64,000 bases of DNA, from assembly GCF_036452155.1 (NCBI RefSeq), contig NZ_JAWJZY010000003.1, one strand, 5' to 3'. This document shows, one piece after another, positions 9,936 through 19,272 of the stretch. The notes under the pieces were generated by a model. That model saw nothing but the letters and a program-made list of their open reading frames with translations, did not search any database and was not told the origin of the DNA. Position 1 is the stretch's first letter, and each line of letters opens with the position of its first letter. The translations under genes and the position numbers were made by a program. Origin of the DNA: Sorlinia euscelidii (GTDB taxonomy: Bacteria; Pseudomonadota; Alphaproteobacteria; Acetobacterales; Acetobacteraceae).

Positions 9936-11089
9936 CAAGTCTTCCTCTCTTTTGACCACTCCAATGTCGTGTCGATGATATAGCGCACTTCATCATCGGT
10001 TAGTTCAGGATGGAGAGGCAAAGAGAGGATGATTTCGCCCAACTTCTCGGATACGGGCAGGGTGATGTCGTTACTGTGGTAACCCGCATAAGCAGGTTGC
10101 CGGTGAAGCGGCTTGGGGTAATAGACGACACTCGGGATGCCGTGCGATTTCAGCCACTCCTGAAGGGAATCCCGCAATGACTTCGTCGGCAGAAGAACGC
10201 TGTAAATCGCCCACGCGCTGAGCGCACCGGCAACGCGTTGCGGTGTCTGAATGATTTCAGGCAGACCCGCATCATAAGCCCGCGCGATCGTCTCCCGCCG
10301 CGCCAGTTCCGCATCGAAAGCATCGAGCTTGGCGAGCAGCACAGCCGCCTGAAGCGTATCCAGCCGGGCATTAAGGCCGATGCGCTGGACGTCGTAACGA
10401 TTCTGCCCCTCACCATGGGAGCGCAGGGAGCGGTAAAGCGCCGCCAACCCGTCATCATCCGTCAGAATGGCGCCGCCATCACCATAACCGCCTAACGGCT
10501 TTGACGGGAAAAATGAGAGTGTCGTGGCGCGCGCCTCACGCCCGAGTTTCCGACCCTTATAGCTGCCGCCAAAAGCCTGCGCACAATCATCGACGAGTGT
10601 CAGCTCATGTCTGTCGGCGATGATTTTCAGCTCATCCCACGGGGCTGGCTGGCCAAATAAGTCAACGCCGATTATGGCCCGGGGCCGCCATTGCCCTTCC
10701 CGCAAAATGGCGGCGATCCGCGCTTCAAGATGTGAGGGGTCAATCTGGAATGTCCGCGCATCGACATCCACAAAAACGGGAATTGCGCCGAGGAGGAGAA
10801 CAATCTCCGCCGTTGCGGTATAAGTAAAAGCCGGGAGGAAAACGGCGTCGCCCGGCCCGACGCCTTCACCCATCAGCACAGCCAGAAGCGCATCTGTCCC
10901 CGAGGAGACGCCAATGGCATGGCGGGCGCCGGCATAAGCAGCGAGGCGTTCCTCCAGCTCATTCACTTCAGGGCCGAGGACAAATTTGCAGTGTTCCATC
11001 ACCGCGTCAACGCGTCGCGTCAGCGCCTCACCAAGTCGCGCTCTTTGACGGGGAAGGTCAAGGAAAGCAATCTCTTTGCGTGGTGTCAT
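9935..11089 (-). CDS. DegT/DnrJ/EryC1-type sugar aminotransferase
   Basis: This 384-residue PLP enzyme is of the fold-type I sugar aminotransferase family that installs an amino group on keto-deoxy sugar nucleotides. Visible signatures are GVSSGTDALLAVLMG, the TYTATAEIVLLLGAIPVFVDVD block, VDDCAQAFGGSYKGRK, and the PLP-lysine region SFFPSKPLGGYGDGGAI. It lies 45 nt downstream of a CapD/FlaA1-type dehydratase, so the pair could make a 4-amino-4,6-dideoxy-hexose nucleotide sugar. The regiochemistry and the final sugar are not determined by sequence. Confidence 0.93.
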   Translation of the reverse strand: MTPRKEIAFLDLPRQRARLGEALTRRVDAVMEHCKFVLGPEVNELEERLAAYAGARHAIGVSSGTDALLAVLMGEGVGPGDAVFLPAFTYTATAEIVLLLGAIPVFVDVDARTFQIDPSHLEARIAAILREGQWRPRAIIGVDLFGQPAPWDELKIIADRHELTLVDDCAQAFGGSYKGRKLGREARATTLSFFPSKPLGGYGDGGAILTDDDGLAALYRSLRSHGEGQNRYDVQRIGLNARLDTLQAAVLLAKLDAFDAELARRETIARAYDAGLPEIIQTPQRVAGALSAWAIYSVLLPTKSLRDSLQEWLKSHGIPSVVYYPKPLHRQPAYAGYHSNDITLPVSEKLGEIILSLPLHPELTDDEVRYIIDTTLEWSKERKT

Positions 11090-11134
11090 TGTCGGGTCCT
11101 TGTGGGAGGGGGTGTCGCAATGATGATGCTGATA

Positions 11135-13100
11135 TCATCTTGCGACCCAGGCGTCTCCACTCGGATTATGCACAAATTCCGGAACAAGCTTCTGTAGAAA
11201 TGTCATCGCCTCTTGTTGCGCATTGTCGTGACAGAGCTGTTCAAGCCTGTCGAGAACGGCGCAGACATCGCCCAGGTCAGCAACACGCGGCGTCGCGATC
11301 AGCAATCCGGGCATATCGGTGATGTGAGATGTTTCGCCGACATGGAATAATTCTTCGTAGAGTTTTTCCCCCGGGCGCAGGCCGGTATATTGGATGGCGA
11401 TGTCCCGATCCGGCTTCAGGCCGGCCAGTTTGATCATCTGTCGCGCCAATTCCTGGATTTTAACGGGCTCACCCATATCGAGCACGAAAATCCCGCCTTT
11501 ATTGAGACGTCGATCCGTCTCATCGCGCCGCTTCCGGGCCTCCGTCCCGCGAACACTGGCCTGCAGAACAAGGGAGACAGCCTCGGAAATTGTCATGAAG
11601 AAGCGCGTCACGTCAGGATGGGTGACGGTCAGAGGGCCGCCCTGACGTAATTGCCGCGTGAAGAGCGGCACCACGGAACCTGTTGATCCGAGCACATTTC
11701 CGAAACGAACCGTGACGCAGCGAAAGGCGCTTGATTCCGGCGCGGCGCGGCGCGCGAGGTCAATGGCCTGACAGTAAATCTCCGCGCAGCGTTTTGTGGC
11801 GCCCATGACGCCGGTCGGATTAACCGCCTTGTCGCTTGAAATCAGCACGAGCGCCTGCGTGCCATGCGCCTGCGCGGCGTCGACGACGATACGCGTGCCG
11901 ATTACATTGGTGAGGATGCCTTCACAGGGATTTTCCTCAACGATTGGCACATGCTTCAGCGCCGCCGCATGAAACACGATATCCGGCTGATATTGCTGGA
12001 AAATCGCCGTCATGCGATAGCGATCCCGAACATCGCCGACGAGGACGCGACATGGCACATCCCTGAAGTGATCACTGAGTTCTAAATTAATGCGCCACAA
12101 GGCGAATTCATTATTATCAACGAGTAGAAGGCAGGACGGTGCAAATCCCGCGACCTGCCGCACGAGTTCCCCCCGATCGAACCACCCGCCCCGTCACCAT
12201 GACGACGCGCCCCCGCATGAGGCGCTCCATACCTCCAATATCAAGCGAAACAGGGGCGCGGTTGAGAAGGTCCTCGAGGGCGATGGGCCGGAGTTCAATC
12301 GTATCTGCCGGAGTCAGGCGCATCAGGGAGGGTGCGCGCTGCACCGGCACGCCATGCGCCTGCGCCGCGTCAAGCAGGGCGGAAACGAGGGCACCACGCC
12401 AATCCGGGTCAGCGATGATGATATGTTCGGGCAGGCGGTCCTGCCGCGCGAGCCTGTCAAGCAAGGCGGGCACATCATCCACGATGCCGAGAATGGGCGT
12501 GTCATGAAGGCGCCTGCCGATCTGATCCGCGGCGCGGGTGACGATGCCGATCATATCGTAGCGCGCCGCCGGGTGCCGGGAGACGGCACGGATGAAGAGG
12601 TCGCAGCTTGTATCCGACCCGATGAGGAGCGCACGGGATGAGGCACCGCGCCCGCGTTGCCGGAATCCATGCACCGCCCGTGCCATCAGGCGCCCACCCC
12701 CTAACCCGACGAGGAGGACAAGCGCGTAAATGATCGGGAACGTCACGGAAGGGAGGCGGTAACCCAGCACGATGACAGCGATGGAAAACAAAGCGGCCCC
12801 ACCGAGGGAGGCAATCGCGATATTCCGGAGATCCGTTATGCCGGAGAAGCGCCAATATTGTTGCGGTACGCGCAGTGGCAGCCCGCTGAGCAATAAGGCG
12901 ACCGCGCCGCCCGCGACAGCCCATAAAGGGTGCAGAATGCCCGACCGCGGGGCCGCAAGATAGACGGCAATCGGTGCGGCAAGCCCGGATATGAGCGCAT
13001 CCAGAAGAATATTGACGGCGATACGCTGCGCTCGAAATCGATGCGCGTTTCCCTCAGAAACCGACCTCTTGGCTTGGTGATTTTGTTGCGCGTCTTCCAC
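11135..13100 (-). CDS. Membrane-bound NDP-sugar 4,6-dehydratase/epimerase, CapD/FlaA1/WbpM type (frameshifted as sequenced)
   Basis: Frames 12117-13100 and 11135-12163 form one protein of about 650 residues. The N-terminal half has four membrane helices and a first Rossmann domain (ASSRALLIGSDTSCDLFIRA); the C-terminal half is the SDR catalytic domain, with SSDKAVNPTGVMGATKR and the conserved block LRPGEKLYEELF. At the junction the expected VTGAGGSIGGELVRQ appears only if one base is missing from the C4 run at 12189-12192 and one from the C6 run at 12169-12174. Family members remove water from UDP-GlcNAc to start synthesis of dideoxy amino sugars for polysaccharide or glycoprotein. It is divergent from the WecA-like gene. 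Confidence 0.88.
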
Positions 13101-13190
13101 CCGGACTTTATAGCCTTACCTTTGACGTCGTTGTCTGACGCCTGTCATCGGGCGACGCTCGCCTCCCTTGCTGAAGAAACGGGCAATGCG

Positions 13191-14180
13191 ATGCACCCTT
13201 TTTTGATCCTGACCCTTCTAGGTGTTACCGTCTGCACGGTGGTGACGCAATACATGATTCGCGTCGGCATCATGGATGTCCCCGGTAACCGAAGCGCGCA
13301 TGCAAGGCCCGTTCCGAAAGGTGGCGGCGTCGCCATGATGATGAGCCTGCTGGCAGGCGCGGTTTATATCGTGATTTTTCATCCCTTTCCGGCCACGGAA
13401 TATCTGAAAACGGGAATCGTGCTGGCGGCGGCACTCGGCCTTGCCTGGTTTTCCTGGCGCGATGATGTGCATCAATATCCGCCCAGCATGAAGTTACGTG
13501 CGCAACTGATCGCGTCCGTCATCGTCACGATCTGCGCTTTATGGGGGCTTCCCTTGACGCTTCTGACCGGCCTGAAAATCATTGGCGGGGTGGGTTTCGT
13601 CATATACGTGACAAATGCGCTAAATTTCATGGATGGGATCAATGGCCTCGCCGTGGGAACAATCGCCTGCTGCGGCCTGATTTTGACGCCCCTGCTGCTC
13701 GTCTCCGCGCAGAATTCTGAGAGTGCCCTTTTCTTTTCACTCGGTATCGCGGCGCTGACGTTCCTGTACTTCAATTATCCCAAAGCGCGGATCTTCATGA
13801 GTGATGTCGGCAGTCAGCCTTGCGGCCTCCTGCTGGGCTGGGGAGCGCTCCTCTTCATGCGTAACGGAACATGGTCGCTTCTCGTGCCGCTGATGTTGAT
13901 GGGCATCCTCTTTGACGTCACTTTCACCCTCATCCGACGGACTCTTAAAGGCGAAAATCTGATGCAGGCCCATTGCGGCCATCTTTATCAAATTGCCGGT
14001 CGCGCCGGGATGTCTAAGCCCCTGATCACGCTGGTACATTGGTTGTTCATTTTCTGGGGTGGCCTTGTCGGGCTCACTTTTATCGGATTCAAGGCGCAGA
14101 TTATCCTGGCATTGGTCCCGCAATTTATCTGGGCGGGCTATGTGATCCTAAGAGCGCGGGGTCATCATCTGGCCCTGTGA
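13191..14180 (+). CDS. WecA/WbpL-like undecaprenyl-phosphate sugar-1-phosphate transferase
   Basis: This 330-residue polytopic protein of the MraY/WecA family transfers a phospho-sugar from a nucleotide sugar to undecaprenyl phosphate. Motifs visible are GNRSAHARPVPKGGG near the N-terminus, WRDDVHQYPPSMKLRAQ, NALNFMDGINGLA (Mg-binding Asp) and RIFMSDVGSQPCGLLLG, where most relatives have GDVGS. The open frame extends upstream to 12930, but that part is antisense to the dehydratase and not hydrophobic, so the ATG at 13191 is preferred. It faces away from the dehydratase/aminotransferase operon, and the three enzymes likely serve one glycan. Confidence 0.88.
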   Translation: MHPFLILTLLGVTVCTVVTQYMIRVGIMDVPGNRSAHARPVPKGGGVAMMMSLLAGAVYIVIFHPFPATEYLKTGIVLAAALGLAWFSWRDDVHQYPPSMKLRAQLIASVIVTICALWGLPLTLLTGLKIIGGVGFVIYVTNALNFMDGINGLAVGTIACCGLILTPLLLVSAQNSESALFFSLGIAALTFLYFNYPKARIFMSDVGSQPCGLLLGWGALLFMRNGTWSLLVPLMLMGILFDVTFTLIRRTLKGENLMQAHCGHLYQIAGRAGMSKPLITLVHWLFIFWGGLVGLTFIGFKAQIILALVPQFIWAGYVILRARGHHLAL

Positions 14181-14267
14181 GGCTGATAGCCGCTTTCCTC
14201 AAAGTGCAGGGCCGGGCCATAACCCGGTCCCGGCCCGCACACTTATCGAGAACATATCGGGCGCGTA

Positions 14268-14675
14268 TCAGCCTGTGGCGCGTTGCAGCGGGATAACAGA
14301 GACGCCATCCCGGGACCGCGTTTTTTTCCGCCGCGCCTCGGGCTCGGAAACATCATTCATGACGGCGCGCAACTCACGGAGATAGGCGGAACCTTTGAGT
14401 GTTCTCTGCACGAGCACGGAGCGCCGGTCCAGCGGGTCCACCTTGCGGCGGGCCAGGTCAAGCTCCGCCAGCCGGTCAAGCGCGCGCGTGATGGCCGGTT
14501 TGGAGACATTCAATTCATGCGCGAGACCCCGCACCGTGTGCCCCCCTTCCCGAAGATAGCAGATCAGAAACACGCTGAGCTGGCGTGCAGACAGATCGGG
14601 TCCATCCTTGCGGACGAGCGTCACAAGCGTGTCCCTCAGGAGGTGCAGTTTGTTGTCGTTAATCGGATGAGCCAA
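14268..14675 (-). CDS. MarR family transcriptional regulator
   Basis: This 135-residue winged-helix protein has DLSARQLSVFLICYLREGGHTVRGLAHELNVSKPAITRALDRLAELDLARRK split over the recognition helix, followed by the MarR wing sequence DPLDRRSVLVQ. Family members are small-molecule-responsive repressors. The C-terminal 25 residues are basic (RRKKTRSRDG). No obvious target gene is adjacent: the nearest on its strand is the upstream M17 peptidase, and the WecA-like gene converges on it. Confidence 0.9.
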   Translation of the reverse strand: MAHPINDNKLHLLRDTLVTLVRKDGPDLSARQLSVFLICYLREGGHTVRGLAHELNVSKPAITRALDRLAELDLARRKVDPLDRRSVLVQRTLKGSAYLRELRAVMNDVSEPEARRKKTRSRDGVSVIPLQRATG

Positions 14676-14847
14676 GTTCCACTCCCCTGCTCTCGGTTAC
14701 GGTGCGAAGCCCATAATGGCCCGCGCGCATCTTGGAGATACGGTGGCCATTAAAAGCATTTTCAGTGATGCCGTCACTTCCCAGTCACGACACCGTCAAG
14801 CGCTGGGGGAAGGCTTTTGCAGAGTCTATCCGAGCGCAACATCATAA

Positions 14848-16302
14848 CTATATCGGAATGTTTTTAGCCCGAACAGGGTTGCGGGAGCCTGTCCCGCCCG
14901 CTCCGCCGCAGCAATGACGCGTGATCGCGTGATAAAGAGCGCGTAAACCACGCGTTTCGCCGCCTGCAGGATGGCCGGGACGGGCACTGTCATTCCACGC
15001 ATAACTGTCAATATGCGCCCATTTTACGGGGGTTTTGATGAATTTCTCAAGGAAGAGCGCCGCCGTCACCGCACCGGCCATCGGGATGGAAGCCGCGTTG
15101 GAACAGTCTGCAATTTCCGATGACAGCCATGCATCATACTCATGCCAGAGAGGGAGACGCCACATCGGATCCCCATATTCACGCCCCGCCTCCAGCAATG
15201 CGTCGCAGAAAGGATCATCATTGCCAAATAACGCCGGCAGGTCCGGCCCCAAAGCGACACGAGCGGCGCCGGTCAGTGTCGCCGCATCAATGAGGTAATC
15301 GGGCGATGATTCGCTGGCCTCTGTCAGCAGATCGCTCAAGACGAGTCGACCTTCCGCATCCGTATTATCAACTTCTACGAGCAGACCGGCGCGAGTCCTG
15401 AGGACATCACCGGGCCGCATGGCGGTTCCGGACACGCTGTTCTCAACGCAACCCAACCGTAATTCGATGCGCAGGGGCACCGCCTTTCGGATGAGCAATG
15501 TCATGAGGGCCAGCATGAGGGCGGCACCACCCATATCTTTTTTCATGCGCCGCATGGCGCTCGACGGTTTAATGTCCAACCCGCCTGAATCGAAGCAAAC
15601 CCCTTTCCCGACCAATGAAACTAAAGGAGTCTGCGCGGTGGCCTCCGGGTGAGCCCATCGGGCCACCACCACGCGGGGCGCGCGGCTGGCGCCCGCACCG
15701 ACAGCCGCCAGGCACGGATAATTCTCCGTCAGATCATCGCCATCCATAATGGTGACGTGGGCATTGAGCGGTTGCAACGCGGCACGGGCCGCCGCCGCGA
15801 GTTCCGTAGGACCGAGGAGATTTGCGGGCGCGTTAATAAGATCCCGCCCGAGCCAGATTGACTCCGCGAGGGGAAGACAGGTTTTGAGGGCGTCATCCAG
15901 CACGATGCGCGGCGCGCGGGACGGGTCATTCGGGCGGAGGGAAGCTTTGTAAGCCCCCATGCAAAAACCGATAAATGCATTTCCGAGCACGTCCTGGCGC
16001 GCCGCTTCGGGAAAGGCGCTGGCATCAAGGCGCCACGCGCCCGGCGGCAATCCATGTGCGAGCGCCCCGAACATACCGGCGCCGGGACCCATTTTCGCCG
16101 GACAGAGAAATACGGCGCGCGCCACACCGTCTTCAGCCGGGATCAGAACAATATGGTCATGGCGTTGCCCTTGACGCTGCGCTTCCAGATAAGGCCAGTG
16201 ACGACCCAGAATATCTGCCGGATCACACCCCGGCGGTATCAGGGAAATGATTCGCGCCGCTTCCTCCGGCGATGCGATGCAGAGACTGAGATCATGGCGC
16301 AT
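14848..16302 (-). CDS. M17 leucyl aminopeptidase family protein
   Basis: This cytosolic metallo-aminopeptidase has about 484 residues. The catalytic domain carries VSLVGKGVCFDSGGLDIKP (metal-binding Lys and Asp), the MKKDMGGAA block and the family signature NTDAEGRLVLSDLL. Family members use two divalent metals to remove N-terminal residues from peptides. The frame extends to 16440, but the ATG at 16302 (MRHDLSLCIAS) has a good GGAAGG ribosome binding site. The C-terminal 25 residues after YHAITR look unlike the family and may be unconserved. Confidence 0.92.
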   Translation of the reverse strand: MRHDLSLCIASPEEAARIISLIPPGCDPADILGRHWPYLEAQRQGQRHDHIVLIPAEDGVARAVFLCPAKMGPGAGMFGALAHGLPPGAWRLDASAFPEAARQDVLGNAFIGFCMGAYKASLRPNDPSRAPRIVLDDALKTCLPLAESIWLGRDLINAPANLLGPTELAAAARAALQPLNAHVTIMDGDDLTENYPCLAAVGAGASRAPRVVVARWAHPEATAQTPLVSLVGKGVCFDSGGLDIKPSSAMRRMKKDMGGAALMLALMTLLIRKAVPLRIELRLGCVENSVSGTAMRPGDVLRTRAGLLVEVDNTDAEGRLVLSDLLTEASESSPDYLIDAATLTGAARVALGPDLPALFGNDDPFCDALLEAGREYGDPMWRLPLWHEYDAWLSSEIADCSNAASIPMAGAVTAALFLEKFIKTPVKWAHIDSYAWNDSARPGHPAGGETRGLRALYHAITRHCCGGAGGTGSRNPVRAKNIPI

Positions 16303-16667
16303 TGATGTCGCCTTCCATATTTTGAGAGTGACAGAATATCGAACAGGTGCGTGGCGTACCGCATCACCTGAATCAAGAGGCACCCGCATCATCTCGCTAC
16401 GCGCGAAGTAAAATCTTCGAAGGATGGCACGCGCTATCACTGGGGACCGTCATCACTCTGATCTTGGAGCAAGATGAAGTTGAGGGACCATAAGTTAGGG
16501 GAGAGTGACGATACGCTTAAATATTGACTAACCCGCTTTCAGGATTTGAAATTAGTTAATTAAACAAAGTCCGAATTTTTCTTGTAATAACTTGGACGCG
16601 ATGTGACGATTAGTACCGGTTTAATATCATAATGAAGTTTTTAAATTTCATGATTTGAATAAATTGA

Positions 16668-16673
16668 TATAAT
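16668..16673 (+). promoter_or_regulatory. Candidate -10 element of GH18-like gene A
   Basis: TATAAT inside the block AAATTGATATAATTG, 79 nt before the ATG. Nearly the same block recurs upstream of gene B (17911-17925), supporting it as a real shared promoter element. No convincing -35 hexamer is visible in either copy. Confidence 0.6.
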
Positions 16674-16679
16674 TGTTTC

Positions 16680-16719
16680 GTTGAGTTTAATAACATAACC
16701 AATAAGTTGGAAACTCAAC
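16680..16719 (+). promoter_or_regulatory. Perfect 9-bp inverted repeat in the leader of GH18-like gene A
   Basis: GTTGAGTTT (16680-16688) and AAACTCAAC (16711-16719) are exact inverted copies 22 nt apart, just downstream of the candidate -10. It could be an operator or a 5'-UTR stem. No equivalent repeat is evident before gene B. Confidence 0.5.
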
Positions 16720-16751
16720 ATAATTGAAACAATAAAAATAAAGAGGCACCA

Positions 16752-17501
16752 ATGACCAAGATTCTCGGAGGCTGGAGTCAATCTCTTACTTTAAATCCGT
16801 TCGATGAATTCGACACGATGATGTACGGAATGGTGACCAACTTAGACGGGTTGACGACCGGCACGGCCGCCTACCCCGGATGGAGTCCGGAGAGGGAACC
16901 GAAACCCTCGGCAAGCCCAACCTTTAACGGCAAGACACTTTGGTCATACGGTGGAGGCCTTTGCTCACCAGAGCAAAAGCCGGCAAATGCGGAAGATGTC
17001 TCACGCATCGTTGCCGCGACAATCAATAAAAACTGGGACGGCGTAGACTTCGATGATGAGTGCAACATGAATATCCCGCTCATCATTGAAGCCATGAGGC
17101 AACTCAAGCAGAATAATAAGGAAACAAGTTACGGATTCCCGGCTGGCTGGTGGTATAATCATCCGGAAACGAGTGGTGGAAAGAAGATCAGTGAAACGGT
17201 TCAGGCTTTCGCCGCGTCCGGCCAATGTGACCGCCTTGTCCATTATTGTTATGCGAATGCGATGTGGGATGAATCTCTCATTCGAGACAATGTCAGACAA
17301 TCTCTGCAAAGAAGCATTTCCAATGGAATGGAGAAAAGTCGCATTATTCTCGCCCTGACAACAAATGGCCTGACAGACTGGAATCTAAATTATTTTATTG
17401 ATCAGATTATTGACCTCGATGTTGGTGGGCTGTTCATTTGGCGTTACGATGAAATCTCGCGAGATCATCTCAAAATGATCAAACAGAGATTGGGCAAATA
17501 A
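16752..17501 (+). CDS. GH18-like glycosidase-fold protein, copy A (no signal peptide)
   Basis: This 249-residue protein matches a minimal GH18 TIM barrel. The third-strand motif is KTLWSYGGG, the catalytic motif DGVDFDDE (residues 96-103, E103 as acid/base) fits the D-G-x-D-x-D-x-E pattern, LVHYCYANAMWD matches the sixth-strand region, and GLFIWRYDE the last strand. GH18 enzymes hydrolyse chitin or related N-acetylglucosaminyl glycans, and some members are non-enzymatic lectins. There is no signal peptide, chitin-binding domain or membrane segment. The ATG follows AAAGAGG. It is about 62% identical by eye to copy B 0.5 kb downstream and followed by a strong terminator. The substrate is unknown. 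Confidence 0.75.
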   Translation: MTKILGGWSQSLTLNPFDEFDTMMYGMVTNLDGLTTGTAAYPGWSPEREPKPSASPTFNGKTLWSYGGGLCSPEQKPANAEDVSRIVAATINKNWDGVDFDDECNMNIPLIIEAMRQLKQNNKETSYGFPAGWWYNHPETSGGKKISETVQAFAASGQCDRLVHYCYANAMWDESLIRDNVRQSLQRSISNGMEKSRIILALTTNGLTDWNLNYFIDQIIDLDVGGLFIWRYDEISRDHLKMIKQRLGK

Positions 17502-17547
17502 TGTATCTCGTTGATTATCTCGCCATGAGATAACGGGTGCTCAGTTA

Positions 17548-17587
17548 GCAGCCAGTCTCCGGTCAGACCGGGACTGGCTGCGCTTTT
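17548..17587 (+). terminator. Rho-independent terminator after GH18-like gene A
   Basis: A perfect 10-bp stem, GCAGCCAGTC (17548-17557) with GACTGGCTGC (17572-17581), encloses a loop that can itself pair (CCGGTCAGACCGG), followed by CGCTTTT. Confidence 0.85.
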
Positions 17588-17918
17588 AAGAGCGCCATCT
17601 CTTTATCAGCCTGCCTTTGAAGGAAGTTTTGCGGGGGAAAGTTGAATTTACGGCTCGACCAACCTCGGCACCAGGCTTCTGAACTGTCCTATCGCGTCCG
17701 TTTCCCGGAAAGGTCGCGATGCGCCCATGGGCGCGTTGGAGAAGCTTTCTCCATCCCTCTAAAAAGGCTAAACCCCAATCCACCGCACCAGATTTGTCGA
17801 TCATAGAGCGCGACAAGGTCCAAACTTGAAGATGAAACTCAATACGGAAACGCGCATCGCGCTGTTCCCTTTCGAAAACATCTTCCATTTTTTAAGACAA
17901 AATTTTAGAGAAAATTGA

Positions 17919-17924
17919 TATAAT
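17919..17924 (+). promoter_or_regulatory. Candidate -10 element of GH18-like gene B
   Basis: TATAAT within AAAATTGATATAATCG, 90 nt before the ATG, matching the block upstream of gene A. A second shared block, ACAATAAAAATAA followed by AAGAGG, precedes both starts. Confidence 0.6.
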
Positions 17925-18013
17925 CGAAGCGCTTAAAAAAGCTCCTTCAACAACGCGCCAATCGAACTTCGGTAATCGATTGAGCGACAATAAAAATAAC
18001 AAAAGAGGTGCAA

Positions 18014-18763
18014 ATGAGTAAGCTTCTCGGTGGTTGGAGCATGTCTCTGACCCGCGATCCGCTCAATGAATTCGATTACATGATGTACGGTATGGTGACG
18101 AACCTGGATGGACTCACGACGGGCACAGCCAGTCGTCCGGGTTGGAGCCCTGAGAAATCGGCAAAACCGCAAGGTGCCCCCGGATTTAAGGGGCAGACTT
18201 TGTGGGTTTATGGTGGCGGTGGTTGTTCCCCGCAGGAAAAACCTTCCGATATCAAGGATGTTGACCGCATTGTGGCCGCAACGCTTGATAAAAACTGGGA
18301 TGGCGTTGATTTTGATGATGAGTGCAACATGAATATGTGCCTCGTCATCGAAACGATGAAGCGACTGAAAGAACATAAAAAAGAAACCAGTTTCGGCTTT
18401 ATTGCGGGATATAGTTACAACCATCCCAATACGACCAGCGGTAAAAAGCTGAATCAGAAAGTTGCCTCTATCATCGCATCAGGCCAGTGCAACCGCCTCA
18501 TCCACTATTGTTACGCGGCCGCGATGTGGAACAAGGATGACATCCTCGGCAATGTTCGGCAGGCGCTGGAGCGGAGCCTCGCTTTCGGGATTGAAAAGGA
18601 GAAAGTCATCCTGGCGCTGACATCGAGAGGCCTGACTGACTGGAATCTGAATTATTTTCTGGATCAGGTCATTGATCTCAACATTGGGGGTCTGTTCATC
18701 TGGCGGTACGATCAACTCTCGGCAGATCATCTTCAGATTATCCGTAATCGATTGGGTAAATGA
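18014..18763 (+). CDS. GH18-like glycosidase-fold protein, copy B (no signal peptide)
   Basis: This 249-residue paralogue of copy A has the same GH18 landmarks: QTLWVYGGG, the intact catalytic DGVDFDDE with the adjacent CNMN, LIHYCYAAAMWN and GLFIWRYD. The ATG at 18014 is chosen because it aligns with the copy A start and follows AAGAGG at 5-6 nt; a GTG two codons upstream lies inside that ribosome binding site. Copies differ mainly in surface-like stretches while the barrel motifs and the C-terminal RLGK are kept, indicating selection on both. Own promoter block and hairpin suggest independent transcription. The substrate and cellular site are unknown. Confidence 0.75.
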   Translation: MSKLLGGWSMSLTRDPLNEFDYMMYGMVTNLDGLTTGTASRPGWSPEKSAKPQGAPGFKGQTLWVYGGGGCSPQEKPSDIKDVDRIVAATLDKNWDGVDFDDECNMNMCLVIETMKRLKEHKKETSFGFIAGYSYNHPNTTSGKKLNQKVASIIASGQCNRLIHYCYAAAMWNKDDILGNVRQALERSLAFGIEKEKVILALTSRGLTDWNLNYFLDQVIDLNIGGLFIWRYDQLSADHLQIIRNRLGK

Positions 18764-19272
18764 ACCCTTCGAACGGTAGGATGTCCGCCGGTCTTCGGGG
18801 TAAATAAGGCAGCCAGCTTGTCGCAATGACCGGGCTGGCTGCCCTTCCGGCGCCGCGATGCGGTATGAGCCGTCAGATTTCGGGGTTGATATTGCCGCAG
18901 CAAGAGGCAATTGCGATGGCGCGTTCATTAAATCGATTGAAACAGGCGCTGCGACGGCCGTGCTGTTAAAAAGATGATGATAAAACATCTCCAAATTGCT
19001 AATTCTGCGCCAATCACGCTCCTTTAACCGGCCAGTGACGTCGTCTTGTATCGGAAAATAAAAGCGCCCGCTTTGATTCAACATCGCGCAGCTTTTCAGG
19101 CGCATTCGAGCGACCTCAATCTGCCATATTATTCCTCTTTCTTCCTGAATGCGTTAGAAAGAGGGTTATCGTGATGCTTCGATCATGTCTCTTCAATTGC
19201 AGCACCGCCAGGTGACGCGCGAAGCGGACGGAATTCGTAACGTCACGGACGACAAAACCTGACTCGGCGCAC
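18764..19272. other. Intergenic region between GH18-like gene B and the helicase
   Basis: About 510 bases. Apart from the hairpin at its left end nothing was recognised. A minus-strand frame overlapping gene B extends into it but looks like antisense sequence. Confidence 0.55.
18809..18848 (+). terminator. Hairpin after GH18-like gene B
   Basis: GCAGCCAGC (18809-18817) pairs with GCTGGCTGC (18834-18842), the same stem sequence as the terminator after copy A, but it is followed by CCTTCC rather than a T-run, so termination may be weaker. Confidence 0.6.

Larger units (their letters stand above)
16441..16751. other. AT-rich intergenic region upstream of GH18-like gene A
   Basis: About 310 bases without a gene, much richer in A+T than the flanking GC-rich genes. 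It carries a candidate -10 (TATAAT, 16668-16673) and a long inverted repeat close to the gene. The composition shift suggests that the GH18 pair was acquired together with its promoter region. Confidence 0.7.
17502..18013. other. Spacer between the GH18-like genes
   Basis: About 510 bases holding the terminator of gene A and the promoter region of gene B. A 100-codon minus-strand frame (17586-17888) is present but has no recognised motif or clear ribosome binding site and is not called. Confidence 0.6.

Noticed and set aside
17586..17888. 100-codon minus-strand frame between the GH18-like genes
   Set aside because: No recognised motif, no convincing ribosome binding site, and it lies over the gene A terminator and gene B promoter area.
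18479..19105. 208-codon minus-strand frame overlapping GH18-like gene B
   Set aside because: About half is antisense to gene B and the rest matches nothing I recognise.
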